Part shown: one piece after another, positions 22,427 to 31,341 of the stretch
How positions within the stretch are numbered: position 1 is the first letter of the stretch
Layout of the letters: each line of letters begins with the position of its first letter
From: an uncultured Opitutia bacterium
Lineage (GTDB): Bacteria > Verrucomicrobiota > Verrucomicrobiia > Opitutales > Opitutaceae
Length of the DNA stretch: 38,981 nt
Assembly: GCA_903919985.1 (NCBI GenBank)
Contig: CAIXKG010000200.1
Location: 1 to 38,981 of the forward strand
Reading direction: 5' to 3'
Notes under the pieces: model-generated
Database searches by the model: none
Seen by the model: only the letters and a program-made list of their open reading frames with translations
Told to the model about the DNA's origin: nothing
Translations under genes and position numbers: made by a program

Positions 22427-24754
22427 ATGTCCGACAAGAAAATCACCCTCGAGTTTAACGACAAAGTCGTACGCCAGTTCCTGCTCGCCTCCGTCATTTG
22501 GGGCGCCGTGGGCATGATCGTGGGCGTGCTGATCGCGTCGCAGCTCAACTTCTGGCGTCTCAATTTCAACCTGCCGTGGCTCACCTTCGGCCGGTTGCGA
22601 CCCCTGCACACCAACGCGGTCATTTTCGCACTCGTGGGCAACATGATGTTTGCCGGCGTTTATTATTCCACCCAGCGGCTCGTGAAGGCGCGGCTCGCGA
22701 GTGATTTTCTCTCGGCGCTGCATTTCTGGGGCTGGCAGGCCATCATCGTCGCCGCCGCGATCACGCTCCCGCTCGGGTTCTCCCGCGGCAAGGAATACGC
22801 GGAGCTGATCTGGCCGATCGACATCGCCGTCACACTCATCTGGGTCGTGTTTGCGGTGAATTTTTTCTGGACGCTCGCGCGCCGGCGCGAGCCGAGCCTC
22901 TACGTCGCGATCTGGTTCTACATCGCGACGATCGTCACCGTGGCGATGCTCTACATCGTCAACCATCTCTCGTTGCCGACGAGTTTGGTGCACAGCTATC
23001 CGCTTTTCGGCGGGGTGCAGGATGCGCTCGTGCAGTGGTGGTACGGGCACAACGCCGTGGCGTTCTTCCTCACCACACCGATCCTCGGCATCATGTATTA
23101 CTTTCTGCCGAAGGCGGCGGAACGTCCGGTGTATTCCTACCGGCTCTCGGTGATTCATTTCTGGTCGCTCGTCTTCGTCTACATCTGGGCCGGTCCGCAT
23201 CATTTGCTGAACACCGCACTGCCCGGCTGGCTGCAAAATCTCGGCATGACCTTCTCGCTCATGCTCTGGGCCCCGTCATGGGGCGGCATGCTCAACGGCC
23301 TGCTCACGCTCCGCGGCGCCTGGCACAAACTCCGCACCGATCCGGTTCTGAAATTTTTCGCCGCCGCGGTCACATTTTACGGCATGGCGACGTTTGAGGG
23401 GCCGCTTCTCTCAATCAAGTCGGTCAACGCGCTCGCGCATTACTCCGACTGGATCATCGGCCACGTCCACGCCGGCGCCCTCGGCTGGAACGGCTTCATG
23501 GCGGCAGGCATGTTCTACTGGCTCGTGCCGCGGCTCTGGAGCAAACCGCTCCACTCGGTCGCGATGGCCAACCTGCACTTCTGGATCGGGACGGTCGGCA
23601 TTCTCCTCTACGTTGCGGCGATGTGGACGAGTGGGATCACGCAGGGCGTGATGCTCAACGCCACCACCGACGGTGGCACCGTCCTCGCTTACCCCAACTT
23701 TCTCGATACGCTTAATGCCATTCGATTCATGATGCTGATGCGCGTCGTAGGGGGCGCGCTGTATTTCACCGGTTGGTTGCTCATGGCTTTCAACCTCTGG
23801 AAAACCATCCGCCACGCCCAGCCGGTCAACGGCACGATCGAGGTGTTCGAAGATGAGCCGGTCGCCGCCGCCGCCGAAACCGGACTCTCGGTGCTCGGCA
23901 CTTTCCTCAACCCGCCCGTGCTGTTCTCGATCTTCGGCATCGCATTCGCGAGCGCGTGGATGTTTGGCAATCATCTCCTGAGCGTCGCCGGTCTCGTCGG
24001 TCTGATGCTCAGCGTCATTCTCGCTTACTCGCATTTCGAGTCGCGCGGCAAAGCCTGGGCGGGATGGTACGACCGGCTCCTCGTGAATTCGCTGCCGTTC
24101 ACCTTGCTGACGTTGCTCGCGGTGGTCGCCGGCGGGCTGATCCAGATCATCCCGACGGTGCTCGTCGAGAAAGCCGTGAATCTCGAGGACCGTCGGCAGA
24201 TTCCTTACACGCCGCTCGAACTCGCCGGTCGCGATCTCTATGTGCGCGAGGGCTGCTATAACTGCCATTCACAGATGATCCGTACGCTCGTCCCGGATGT
24301 CCTCCGCTACGGCGACTATTCGCGCCTCGGCGAATCGATCTACGATCACCCATTTCAATGGGGCTCGAAGCGCACCGGTCCGGATCTCGCCCGCGAAGGC
24401 GGGAAGTATCCGAACATCTGGCACCTCCGCCACCTTGAGGACCCGCGCGGCATTTCCCCCGGATCGAACATGCCGAACTATCCCTGGCTCATCGCGGCCA
24501 CGCTCGATACGAGCACGTTGTCCAAGAAGATCGCCGCCCAACGCGCGATTGGCGTGCCGTATCCGAACTGGACGCCCGAGCAAATCGCCACCCGCGTCGA
24601 CGAGCAAGCGAAGGCCATCGCTCAGGATCTGCGCACCGCCGGCGCCTTTGTCGCACCGGACAAAGAGGTCATCGCGCTCATCGCCTACCTTCAAAAGTTG
24701 GGCTCCTACGAGATCGTGCGCGGCGGGCCGACAAAAGTAGCGGGTAGCGAATAG
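22427..24754 (+). CDS. ccoNO: cbb3-type cytochrome c oxidase, CcoN-CcoO fusion
   Basis: A 775-residue fusion of the catalytic subunit and the monoheme cytochrome subunit of the high-affinity terminal oxidase. Part 1 (about 1-480) is CcoN with 12 or so membrane helices and the heme/CuB histidines in RPLHTNAV, WWYGHNAVAF, GPHHLLN and GHVHAG. Part 2 (about 500-775) is CcoO: a membrane helix, heme c site Cys610-Tyr-Asn-Cys613-His614 and SPGSNMPNYPWL with a likely axial Met. Fused ccoNO is known in Verrucomicrobiota and some other groups. It reduces O2 at low oxygen and pumps protons. It starts the main oxidase gene series ccoNO-Q-P-G-I. No Shine-Dalgarno sequence precedes ATG 22427. Confidence 0.96.
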   Translation: MSDKKITLEFNDKVVRQFLLASVIWGAVGMIVGVLIASQLNFWRLNFNLPWLTFGRLRPLHTNAVIFALVGNMMFAGVYYSTQRLVKARLASDFLSALHFWGWQAIIVAAAITLPLGFSRGKEYAELIWPIDIAVTLIWVVFAVNFFWTLARRREPSLYVAIWFYIATIVTVAMLYIVNHLSLPTSLVHSYPLFGGVQDALVQWWYGHNAVAFFLTTPILGIMYYFLPKAAERPVYSYRLSVIHFWSLVFVYIWAGPHHLLNTALPGWLQNLGMTFSLMLWAPSWGGMLNGLLTLRGAWHKLRTDPVLKFFAAAVTFYGMATFEGPLLSIKSVNALAHYSDWIIGHVHAGALGWNGFMAAGMFYWLVPRLWSKPLHSVAMANLHFWIGTVGILLYVAAMWTSGITQGVMLNATTDGGTVLAYPNFLDTLNAIRFMMLMRVVGGALYFTGWLLMAFNLWKTIRHAQPVNGTIEVFEDEPVAAAAETGLSVLGTFLNPPVLFSIFGIAFASAWMFGNHLLSVAGLVGLMLSVILAYSHFESRGKAWAGWYDRLLVNSLPFTLLTLLAVVAGGLIQIIPTVLVEKAVNLEDRRQIPYTPLELAGRDLYVREGCYNCHSQMIRTLVPDVLRYGDYSRLGESIYDHPFQWGSKRTGPDLAREGGKYPNIWHLRHLEDPRGISPGSNMPNYPWLIAATLDTSTLSKKIAAQRAIGVPYPNWTPEQIATRVDEQAKAIAQDLRTAGAFVAPDKEVIALIAYLQKLGSYEIVRGGPTKVAGSE

Positions 24755-24829
24755 GTCGAACCACGAAGGACCGACTCCCGCGCCCCGCTTTTCCTCCGCC
24801 TTCTCCACCCATTCCTTCTTTTCCCTCCC

Positions 24830-25027
24830 GTGTTCAAACGACTCGTCTTTGAAGAATCCGCTGCGCTGTTCACCATCACCGCTTTTGTCACCGCGGTCTC
24901 GATCTACGTCGCCGTCACTTGGCGCGCCGTGCGGATGAAGCGTCCGCAACTTGAGCGCTTTGAGAACCTGCCTTTCGCCATCGCCACGCCCGCCGCCGTC
25001 CATGACACCGACCAACTTTCCGCCTGA
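24830..25027 (+). CDS. ccoQ: CcoQ-like small cbb3 oxidase subunit
   Basis: A 65-residue protein from a GTG start at 24830, with one membrane helix (about 10-30) and a charged tail (WRAVRMKRPQLERFENLP). Size and position between ccoNO and ccoP match CcoQ (FixQ), which stabilises the oxidase. Its end overlaps the start of ccoP by 26 nt. Named mainly from context. Confidence 0.75.
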   Translation: MFKRLVFEESAALFTITAFVTAVSIYVAVTWRAVRMKRPQLERFENLPFAIATPAAVHDTDQLSA

Positions 25028-25580
25028 AGACACCGATCGTCTCCGTCACCACCGCTTCGACGGCATTCAGGAATTCGACAAGCGCCTCCCAAACTGGTGG
25101 CTGATGACACTCTACGGCTCGATCCTCTTCTGGGTCGGCTACTGGGGTTACTACCAATGGCTGAAAGCCGGCCCGGACGGCCCGCAGGAAATCACGCTGG
25201 CGATGAGCCGGATTGAGGCGGCTCGCCTCGCCTCGGCGCCGACGACGGACGATCCCAGCCTTTGGAAAATGAGCCGCAACCCTGTGATCGTCGAGTCGGG
25301 CCGGGCCACATTCAACACCACGTGCGCAAGCTGTCATACCGACAAGCTCACCGGCGCGATCGGCCCCAACTTGGTCGACCGGCTCTGGATTCACGGTGGC
25401 AAGCCCGCGGAAATCTACGTTACGGTAGACAAGGGCGTGCTCGCTAAAGGCATGCCGCCGTGGGGCCCCATCCTCGGCCCCAAGAAAGTCAGTGAGGCCG
25501 TCGCTTATATTCTCAGTTATCACACCGAAGGAGAACCCATCGAGGTGCAGGCCGCGTGGATTCCCGTGCTGCCGAAGTGA
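25002..25580 (+). CDS. ccoP: cbb3 oxidase CcoP subunit, single-heme short form
   Basis: A 192-residue membrane-anchored cytochrome c that passes electrons to CcoNO. The N-terminal part has the CcoP marker FDGIQEFDKRLPNWW and a membrane helix (about 33-53). Only one heme c site is found: Cys108-Ala-Ser-Cys111-His112, with Met151 in GMPPW as likely axial ligand. Typical CcoP is near 300 residues with two hemes, so one cytochrome domain is missing. ATG 25002 is chosen over ATG 24951 because it begins right at the conserved N-terminus. It is 30 nt before ccoG. Confidence 0.93.
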   Translation: MTPTNFPPEDTDRLRHHRFDGIQEFDKRLPNWWLMTLYGSILFWVGYWGYYQWLKAGPDGPQEITLAMSRIEAARLASAPTTDDPSLWKMSRNPVIVESGRATFNTTCASCHTDKLTGAIGPNLVDRLWIHGGKPAEIYVTVDKGVLAKGMPPWGPILGPKKVSEAVAYILSYHTEGEPIEVQAAWIPVLPK

Positions 25581-25610
25581 CGCGTACATTCGCGCCGTTT
25601 CTCCTTCGTC

Positions 25611-27053
25611 ATGTCCCCTCCCGTTGCTCCGCCGCCGAACCGCGATTCTGTCACCACGATTGCGGCCGATGGCTCGCGGCGTTTGCTCTATCCGGCGGAC
25701 ACCCACGGTAGATTCACGCGCGCGCGTCAGTGGTCGGCTGCAGGGCTGATCGTATTCTACCTTTCGCTGCCGTGGATCAAAGTTAACGGGTATCCGGCGG
25801 TATTCCTCGATATCACGGAGCGGCGCTTCCACCTCTTCGGCCTCACGCTGGCGGCGCAGGATCTCTGGCTGATGTTTTTCCTGATCACGGGCGTCGGCTT
25901 CTCGCTCTTCTTTATCACGGCGTTGTTGGGACGCATCTGGTGCGGCTGGGCTTGCCCGCACACGGTATTCCTCGACCACGTGTACCGCCGCATCGAACGC
26001 TGGATCGACGGCGATGCGGTCAGCCGCCGTGCGCTCGCCGCGGCGCCGCTGACGGCCGGAAAGTTTTTCAAACGCGCGCTGAAGCATACGCTCTACGTGC
26101 TCGTCTCGGCGGTGATCACGCACCTATTCCTCGCCTACTTTGTTTCTCTGCCGGCCGTGTGGGCGATGGTGAGCGCAGCGCCCGTGGAGCATTGGAGCGC
26201 GTTTGGCTTCGTCGCGGTCTATACCGGCGGGCTCTATTTCAACTTCGCCTGGTTTCGAGAGCAGCTCTGTATCGTCATCTGCCCGTACGGCCGCATCCAG
26301 TCGGCCTTGATCGACGACAACTCACTCGTGATTGGCTACGACGCGAAGCGCGGCGAACCCCGCGGGAAAGTGGGCCCGCCGAACGCCGGCGCGTGCGTCG
26401 CTTGCAACCGCTGCGTTCAGGTCTGCCCCACCGGCATCGATATCCGGCAGGGCCTGCAGATGGAGTGCATCGGCTGCACGGCGTGCATCGATGCGTGCGA
26501 CGACGTGATGGACCGGCTGCATCGTCCGCGGGGGCTGATTCGCTACGACTCGCAAACCGCCTTCGCCGGCAAAACCACCCGCTGGCTGCGGCCACGCACA
26601 ATTTTATACGGCGTGCTGCTCGCCGTGGGCGCGACCGTCGCGACTTGGGCGCTGTCGACGGTGCGACCAGCCAATCTTGGCGTTACTCGGATCACGGGCG
26701 CGCCCTACATCGTCAGTGCGGACTTTGTGCGGAATCAGTTTCTCGTGCGTCTGGTCAACAAGCGCAACGAGCCCGCGCGCTTCGTGCTCCGCGTCGGGGA
26801 CGCGCCGGCCGCACTTCGGCAGACCGGCCTGACCTCGACCATCGAAGTCGCCGCGCTCGCCGAGATAGTCCAGCCGTTGGTACTGCAGATGCCGCGTGCG
26901 GCGTACACCGGTCCGTTTCACTTCGAGATGCGCGTGCGAGACGAGGCGGGGACGTTTCACCTGGAACGCACCGCGGAGTTTCTCGGGCCGGAAGCGCGTT
27001 TATTGCGGGAAGACGAGGAGGATGAAAAACGTGAGCACGAATCCAAAAAATAA
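25611..27053 (+). CDS. ccoG: Cytochrome oxidase accessory protein CcoG (FixG/RdxA)
   Basis: A 480-residue membrane ferredoxin needed for cbb3 assembly; family members act as cupric reductases. Several membrane helices are present (about 43-60, 83-105, 160-185, 200-220). The WCGWACPHTVF motif follows the second. Two 4Fe-4S clusters are bound by CVACNRCVQVCP and CIGCTACIDACD. The C-terminal periplasmic part (about 340-470) has an Ig-like fold. It starts 30 nt after ccoP and overlaps the next small gene by 32 nt. Confidence 0.95.
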   Translation: MSPPVAPPPNRDSVTTIAADGSRRLLYPADTHGRFTRARQWSAAGLIVFYLSLPWIKVNGYPAVFLDITERRFHLFGLTLAAQDLWLMFFLITGVGFSLFFITALLGRIWCGWACPHTVFLDHVYRRIERWIDGDAVSRRALAAAPLTAGKFFKRALKHTLYVLVSAVITHLFLAYFVSLPAVWAMVSAAPVEHWSAFGFVAVYTGGLYFNFAWFREQLCIVICPYGRIQSALIDDNSLVIGYDAKRGEPRGKVGPPNAGACVACNRCVQVCPTGIDIRQGLQMECIGCTACIDACDDVMDRLHRPRGLIRYDSQTAFAGKTTRWLRPRTILYGVLLAVGATVATWALSTVRPANLGVTRITGAPYIVSADFVRNQFLVRLVNKRNEPARFVLRVGDAPAALRQTGLTSTIEVAALAEIVQPLVLQMPRAAYTGPFHFEMRVRDEAGTFHLERTAEFLGPEARLLREDEEDEKREHESKK

Positions 27054-27177
27054 ACCGTCGCGTCTCTGGATCTGGTTCGCCGCGGCTTGCATAGTGCAGG
27101 TCGCGGTCTGGACGGGATGGATTGTTTTCGCGTCGAAGCACCGCGTGGCCGAGGTACCGTTGGCGACGGCGCGCTGA
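27022..27177 (+). CDS. 51-residue membrane protein in the CcoH/FixH position
   Basis: One membrane helix (about 14-36) follows a Lys/Asn-rich start, then the short tail ASKHRVAEVPLATAR. Most FixH/CcoH proteins are about 150 residues and begin with a similar helix. This gene lies just where ccoH is expected, between ccoG and the TauE/SafE gene, and could be a minimal form. The ATG at 27022 has GAGGAGG directly before it but within the ccoG end. It overlaps ccoG by 32 nt and the next ATG is 2 nt behind. Confidence 0.55.
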   Translation: MKNVSTNPKNKPSRLWIWFAAACIVQVAVWTGWIVFASKHRVAEVPLATAR

Positions 27178-27179
27178 CC

Positions 27180-27875
27180 ATGGAACTCGCCTCGATCAAT
27201 TCGACCGGCGCTGCGTTTGTTGCCGGACTTGTCACGAGTCTGCATTGCGCGGGGATGTGTGGACCGCTGGCGTGTTCGCTCATGCCGCGCGGGCCGGAGC
27301 GTTCGAGTGCCGATGCGATCAGCACGACGTATCATCTTTCACGTTTGACCGCGTATGGCGTGCTTGGAGCGCTGGCGGGCGGACTCGGGCGCGCGCCACT
27401 TTCGTGGGTATCGCAGTCGGCGCTGCGTTGGCTGCCGTGGTTCACGGTGGTGCTGTTTCTGGCGATCGCGTTTCGCTGGGACCGGCATCTGCCGAAGATC
27501 GCGCTGCTCGGTCGCGGAGTTTTGAAATTGCAGACGTGGATGCAGGGTCGTTCGCGGGTGCAGGCGGCCGCAGTCCTTGGGTTTGCCACGCCGTTGCTGC
27601 CGTGCGGGCCGCTCTATTTTCTGGTCGCGTTGGCGTTGTTGTCGGGCTCGGCGCTGCGCGGGGTGGAGTTCATGGTGGCCTTCGGGCTCGGGACGGTGCC
27701 GTTGCTGTGGGTCGCGCAATCGCAATTTTTCTGGCTGCGAACAAAACTTTCGCCGCGGGCGATGGATGGTGCGCGTCAGACGCTCGCGCTCGCGGCGGCG
27801 TTGGTGGTTGCGTGGCGGCTGCGGGGCACGCTCGGTTTCGTCGGACCGGATCCGGCGTCGTGGATTTGTTTTTGA
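27180..27875 (+). CDS. TauE/SafE (UreH-like) membrane protein of the cco cluster
   Basis: A 231-residue polytopic inner-membrane protein of the sulfite exporter TauE/SafE superfamily. The start motif GLVTSLHCAGMCGPLA with Cys-x-x-x-Cys is typical of the group found with cbb3 genes and copper ATPases. A second repeat begins near GFATPLLPCGPLYF. It probably moves copper or a related ligand during oxidase assembly; this is from gene context. It begins 2 nt after the small gene and ends 1 nt before ccoI, so all are read as one unit. Confidence 0.85.
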   Translation: MELASINSTGAAFVAGLVTSLHCAGMCGPLACSLMPRGPERSSADAISTTYHLSRLTAYGVLGALAGGLGRAPLSWVSQSALRWLPWFTVVLFLAIAFRWDRHLPKIALLGRGVLKLQTWMQGRSRVQAAAVLGFATPLLPCGPLYFLVALALLSGSALRGVEFMVAFGLGTVPLLWVAQSQFFWLRTKLSPRAMDGARQTLALAAALVVAWRLRGTLGFVGPDPASWICF

Positions 27876-27876
27876 G

Positions 27877-30348
27877 ATGAGCGCGGCGGCCAATTTTCTG
27901 GACGTGGGCGGGGTACCCTCACCCCGCATTGGGGGCGTCGAGCGGGGTGGGGGCACCCCGCCCACAGTTGGGAGAAAGCCATCCGTGACTTGCCGCCACT
28001 GCGGTGCCGTGCTGCTCGACGCCCGCATGCAGGAATCCGGCTTCTGCTGCGTCGGCTGCGCCTACGTTTTCCGTCTCGTGCAGGAGCACGGCCTCGACGG
28101 CTATTACCGGATCAAGGACGAGATCACTGCGCCCGCGGATGCCGCGGTGTTTGAGTCTCGCGATTTCGGTTGGCTGGAAAGCGCGCAACGGGCAGCGGAG
28201 GATGCGACAAAAGAAATTCCGGGACTCACGCTCGACGTTCAAGGCCTCTCGTGCGCCGGTTGCGTTTGGCTGATCGAGCGGATCTTTCAGCCTCTGCCGG
28301 GAGCGCGGGATATATTCGTCAACGCGCAGTACGGTTCGATGCGGCTGCGCTGGCAGCGCGGCGAATTTTCCGCGGTGGAGTTCGCGCGCAAGCTTCAGGG
28401 TTTCGGTTATCTCGTCGGACCGGCCGGAGTGCATCCGACCGAACCGCAGAGCCGCGGGCTGGTGAAACGCATCGGGCTCTGCACGGCCTTCGCGATGAAC
28501 GTCATGCTGTTCACGCTGCCGGCGTACTTCGGCATGGCGCCGACGTTTACTTATGCGCCGTTGTTCGGGCTGCTCTCGTTGGTGTTCGCGACGCTGAGCT
28601 TGCTCACGGGCGGAATTTATTTTTTTACGCGAGCGGCGCAGGCCTTGCGAGCCCGCGCGCTCAGCATCGATCTGCCGATCGCGCTCGGCATCGCCGGCGC
28701 CTACACGGGCTCGCTCTACGGCTGGTTCGCCGCGCAGGAACGCTTCATCTACTTCGATTTTGTTTCGGCCTTCATTCTCTTGATGCTCGTGGGACGTTGG
28801 GCGCAGGTCGCGGCGGTCGAGCGGAACCAGCGACGCTTGCTCTTACTGCAACCGCGCCCGCACGCGGTGAGGCTGGCCGATGGCCACACCGTTTCGCCGG
28901 AAAGTCTGCTCGGCCACGAAACGATGTTCATCGCTTCGGGTAATTTCGTCCCGGTCGAGGCGCGACTCGTGACGTCGAAAGCGGAGTTCTCGCTCGCGTC
29001 GATCAACGGCGAAGCCGAGCCGCGGTTGTTTTCCGCCGGTCAGCGTGTGCCCTCGGGCGCGATGAACGTGGGACGCGAGGACGTGTCACTCGTTGCGCTC
29101 CAAGCGTGGGGCGAATCGCTGCTCGCGCAGTTGACGGCCCCGGCTGGAGCGTCGGGCTGGCGGCATGCGTTCCTGGAAAAAATTGTGCGCGGCTATCTCG
29201 CTGGGATTTTGCTCGCGGCCGCGCTGGCCGGCGTGGCGTGGTGGCTGGCGACCGGCGACGCGGTGCGGACGTGCGCGGTGGTGACTGCGACGCTGGTCGT
29301 GTCCTGCCCATGTGCCGTCGGACTCGCGTTTCCCCTCGCTGATGAAATGGCCACCGTGGCAGCGCGCCGGCGCGGCGTGTTTGTGCGCGAGGGCGAGTTG
29401 TGGGCGAAGCTCGGCCGTATCAGAAAAATCGTCTTCGACAAAACCGGGACGCTCACGTTGGAGACGCCGCAGCTGCAAAACCCCGAGGCCTTGGGCGCGT
29501 TGTTGCCCGAGCAACGCGCGGCTTTGCTCGCGCTCGTGCGGGCGCAATCGCATCCCGTGAGCCGGTGCCTGAGCGAGACCTTGCTCGCCGAGGCCGGCGG
29601 AAACGTGCTTGAAGGCGAGGTGCGTGAGACGGTGGGATTTGGCGTCGAACTCGGAGATTGGTCGCTCGGTCGCAGCGGATGGCGCGACGCCAACGCGCCG
29701 GGTGATGAAACGGTGTTCGCGTTCGCCGGACGCGCGCTCGCGCGCTTTCGCTTCAGCGAGGCGATGCGCGCCGATGCGCGCGCCGAAGTGGCCGCACTTC
29801 GTGCGCGTGGATTTGAGGTGCACATTCTCAGTGGTGATGCGCCGACAAAGGTCGAAGCGTTGGCGACGGCCCTCGGCTTGCCGTCCGCGCACGCTCGCTC
29901 GGCGATGTCGCCGCAGGAAAAGGCGGCGTGGCTCGACGAGCACGGTGCGACCGACGCGTTGATGTTGGGCGACGGGGCCAACGATAGTCTGGCGTTTGAT
30001 CGTGCGCTTTGTCGTGGCACGCCCGTGGTCCATCGCGGCGTGCTGGAGCGGAAGGCGGATTTTTATTATCTCGGCGGTGGCATTGGTGGGATTCGCGCTC
30101 TTATCGGGATCAACGACGTGCGCCGCCGCACGCAGCGGATCATTTTGGGCTTCTCGATCCTCTACAATCTTCTCGCCGTCGGGCTCGCGGTGGCCGGCCA
30201 GATGAACCCGCTGCTCGCCGCCGCATTGATGCCGCTGAATTCGCTTCTGACCCTGGCGCTGGTGACGGCGGGAATGCGTTCCGCCTTTCGCGTCGAACCC
30301 AAGGATAAATCCCTTCCAGTCCAACTGGGCCAGACCGCGAGGGTTTGA
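27877..30348 (+). CDS. ccoI: Copper-exporting P1B-type ATPase for cbb3 assembly (CcoI), with in-frame palindrome
   Basis: An 823-residue P-type ATPase that moves Cu to the periplasm for cbb3 maturation. It has an N-terminal Cys-rich metal domain (CRHCG 39-43, CCVGC 57-61), an HMA domain with CAGC (126-129), membrane ion site SCPC in VVSCPCAVGLAF, phosphorylation motif DKTGTLT and hinge GDGANDS. The start ATG 27877 is 1 nt after the previous stop. Residues 10-30 are encoded by a 62-nt REP-like palindrome and are not expected in the family; they lie before the first cysteine pair and so may be harmless. The last 20 residues also resemble a repeat seen again at the dinD end. Confidence 0.95.
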   Translation: MSAAANFLDVGGVPSPRIGGVERGGGTPPTVGRKPSVTCRHCGAVLLDARMQESGFCCVGCAYVFRLVQEHGLDGYYRIKDEITAPADAAVFESRDFGWLESAQRAAEDATKEIPGLTLDVQGLSCAGCVWLIERIFQPLPGARDIFVNAQYGSMRLRWQRGEFSAVEFARKLQGFGYLVGPAGVHPTEPQSRGLVKRIGLCTAFAMNVMLFTLPAYFGMAPTFTYAPLFGLLSLVFATLSLLTGGIYFFTRAAQALRARALSIDLPIALGIAGAYTGSLYGWFAAQERFIYFDFVSAFILLMLVGRWAQVAAVERNQRRLLLLQPRPHAVRLADGHTVSPESLLGHETMFIASGNFVPVEARLVTSKAEFSLASINGEAEPRLFSAGQRVPSGAMNVGREDVSLVALQAWGESLLAQLTAPAGASGWRHAFLEKIVRGYLAGILLAAALAGVAWWLATGDAVRTCAVVTATLVVSCPCAVGLAFPLADEMATVAARRRGVFVREGELWAKLGRIRKIVFDKTGTLTLETPQLQNPEALGALLPEQRAALLALVRAQSHPVSRCLSETLLAEAGGNVLEGEVRETVGFGVELGDWSLGRSGWRDANAPGDETVFAFAGRALARFRFSEAMRADARAEVAALRARGFEVHILSGDAPTKVEALATALGLPSAHARSAMSPQEKAAWLDEHGATDALMLGDGANDSLAFDRALCRGTPVVHRGVLERKADFYYLGGGIGGIRALIGINDVRRRTQRIILGFSILYNLLAVGLAVAGQMNPLLAAALMPLNSLLTLALVTAGMRSAFRVEPKDKSLPVQLGQTARV
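27904..27965. repeat. REP-like imperfect palindrome inside ccoI
   Basis: Outer arms GTGGGCGGGGT (27904-27914) and ACCCCGCCCAC (27955-27965) are perfect. Inner arms CACCCCGC (27920-27927) and GCGGGGTG (27942-27949) are also perfect, with a 14-nt loop. Most bases in between also pair. It is read in frame as residues 10-30 of CcoI (VGGVPSPRIGG then VERGGGTPPT). No second copy was seen in the window. Confidence 0.8.
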
Positions 30349-30430
30349 ATCTCCGCGGCTTAGGCGCGAGTCGGTCGCGAAGAGGAGGGCGCGTTCCTCG
30401 ATCGAAAATCCGGGATCTTCGACCTGATCG
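30330..30430. repeat. Degenerate repeat, copy A, at the ccoI 3' end
   Basis: Shares an ordered series of blocks with 31911-32012: GGCCAG, GGTTTGAAT, GTCGGT, TTCCT, GAAAATC and GATC with small spacing changes. In both copies it covers the last codons of the preceding gene (ending G-Q-x-x-x-V-stop) and about 75 nt beyond. It fills much of the 189-nt gap before the SGNH hydrolase gene; nothing else was recognised there. Confidence 0.45.
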
Positions 30431-30537
30431 GTGGGATCGGCGCTGGGGTTCGCTTCGTCTGTCCGCCGGGATACTTTTCGTATTTTGACTTCGCGCCGAT
30501 TTTTTTCATTGGTGGTTGTCCCGCTAAATTTTACCCC

Positions 30538-31341
30538 ATGAAAAAATACCTCGTCTCCACGCTCGCGCTCGTCGCGCTGCTCCCGTTTGCGCTCGCGCAA
30601 GCACCCGCTCCGGTTGCCGCCCCGGCCGCCCCCGCTGCGGCGCCGACTCCGCCCGTGCATGTCGATGCTTCGGCGGCCATCGAGAAAAAGGATGCCACCG
30701 GAAAATTCCAAAAGCGCCACGCCGACTTTTTGGCCCGCGGCAAAGAGGGACCGATGGGCGTGCTCTTTCTCGGCGATTCCATCACCGAGGGCTGGACGAA
30801 GGCGCCGCACATCTGGGAGCATTATTACGGAAAAATGCAGCCGGCCAATTTCGGGATCGGCGGCGACCAAACGCAGCACGTCGTCTGGCGGATCGAGAAC
30901 GGCGAACTCGACGGTATCCATCCCAAGGTCGTCGTGCTGATGCTCGGCACCAATAACTCGGGCAGCCACACCGCCGATGAGATCGCGGCCGCAGACAAAA
31001 AGATTGTCGCGATGATTCGCGCGAAAATCCCGGAAACGAAAGTGCTACTGCTCGCGATTTTCCCCCGCGGTCCCTCAAAAGACCGGCAGACCAATGCCGT
31101 GACCGAACGGACCATTGGGCTCGCCGCCAAGGCCATGGCCACAATCACGGCGGCGAACGACCAGCTCGCGAAGCTCGATGACGGCGTGAACATCCGCTAC
31201 CTCGACGTCGGAAAAAAATTTCTCGGCGACGACGGCAAGATCCCGTCGATCATCATGCCCGATCAACTGCACCCGACCGCTGCTGGCTATCAACTCTGGG
31301 CCGAGGCCATGCAGCCCTTGCTCGTAGAGATGATGAAGTAA
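30538..31341 (+). CDS. Secreted SGNH/GDSL hydrolase (PAF-acetylhydrolase-like)
   Basis: A 267-residue esterase with a signal peptide (1-20, cut after ALA-Q), a Pro/Ala-rich linker (22-42) and the four SGNH blocks: GDSITEGW (Ser81), GIGGDQT (Gly108), LGTNN (Asn139) and PDQLHPTAAGY (Asp242, His245). It resembles platelet-activating factor acetylhydrolase beta/gamma-like bacterial enzymes, probably acting on acetylated glycans or lipids in the periplasm or outside. It stands alone, between ccoI and the broken dinD. Confidence 0.92.
   Translation: MKKYLVSTLALVALLPFALAQAPAPVAAPAAPAAAPTPPVHVDASAAIEKKDATGKFQKRHADFLARGKEGPMGVLFLGDSITEGWTKAPHIWEHYYGKMQPANFGIGGDQTQHVVWRIENGELDGIHPKVVVLMLGTNNSGSHTADEIAAADKKIVAMIRAKIPETKVLLLAIFPRGPSKDRQTNAVTERTIGLAAKAMATITAANDQLAKLDDGVNIRYLDVGKKFLGDDGKIPSIIMPDQLHPTAAGYQLWAEAMQPLLVEMMK

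Noticed and set aside
22313-25033. Long minus-strand frames over ccoNO and ccoP
   Set aside because: Asp/Arg/His-rich shadows of conserved oxidase genes.
30335-30360. Possible tRNA T-arm (GGTTTGAAT) at the end of ccoI
   Set aside because: The flanks do not form the 5-bp stem and no acceptor or anticodon arm is present.
29086-30969. A 627-codon open frame on the minus strand
   Set aside because: It is antisense to ccoI and the SGNH hydrolase, rich in Arg and His, and has no family features. Long antisense frames are common in high-GC DNA.
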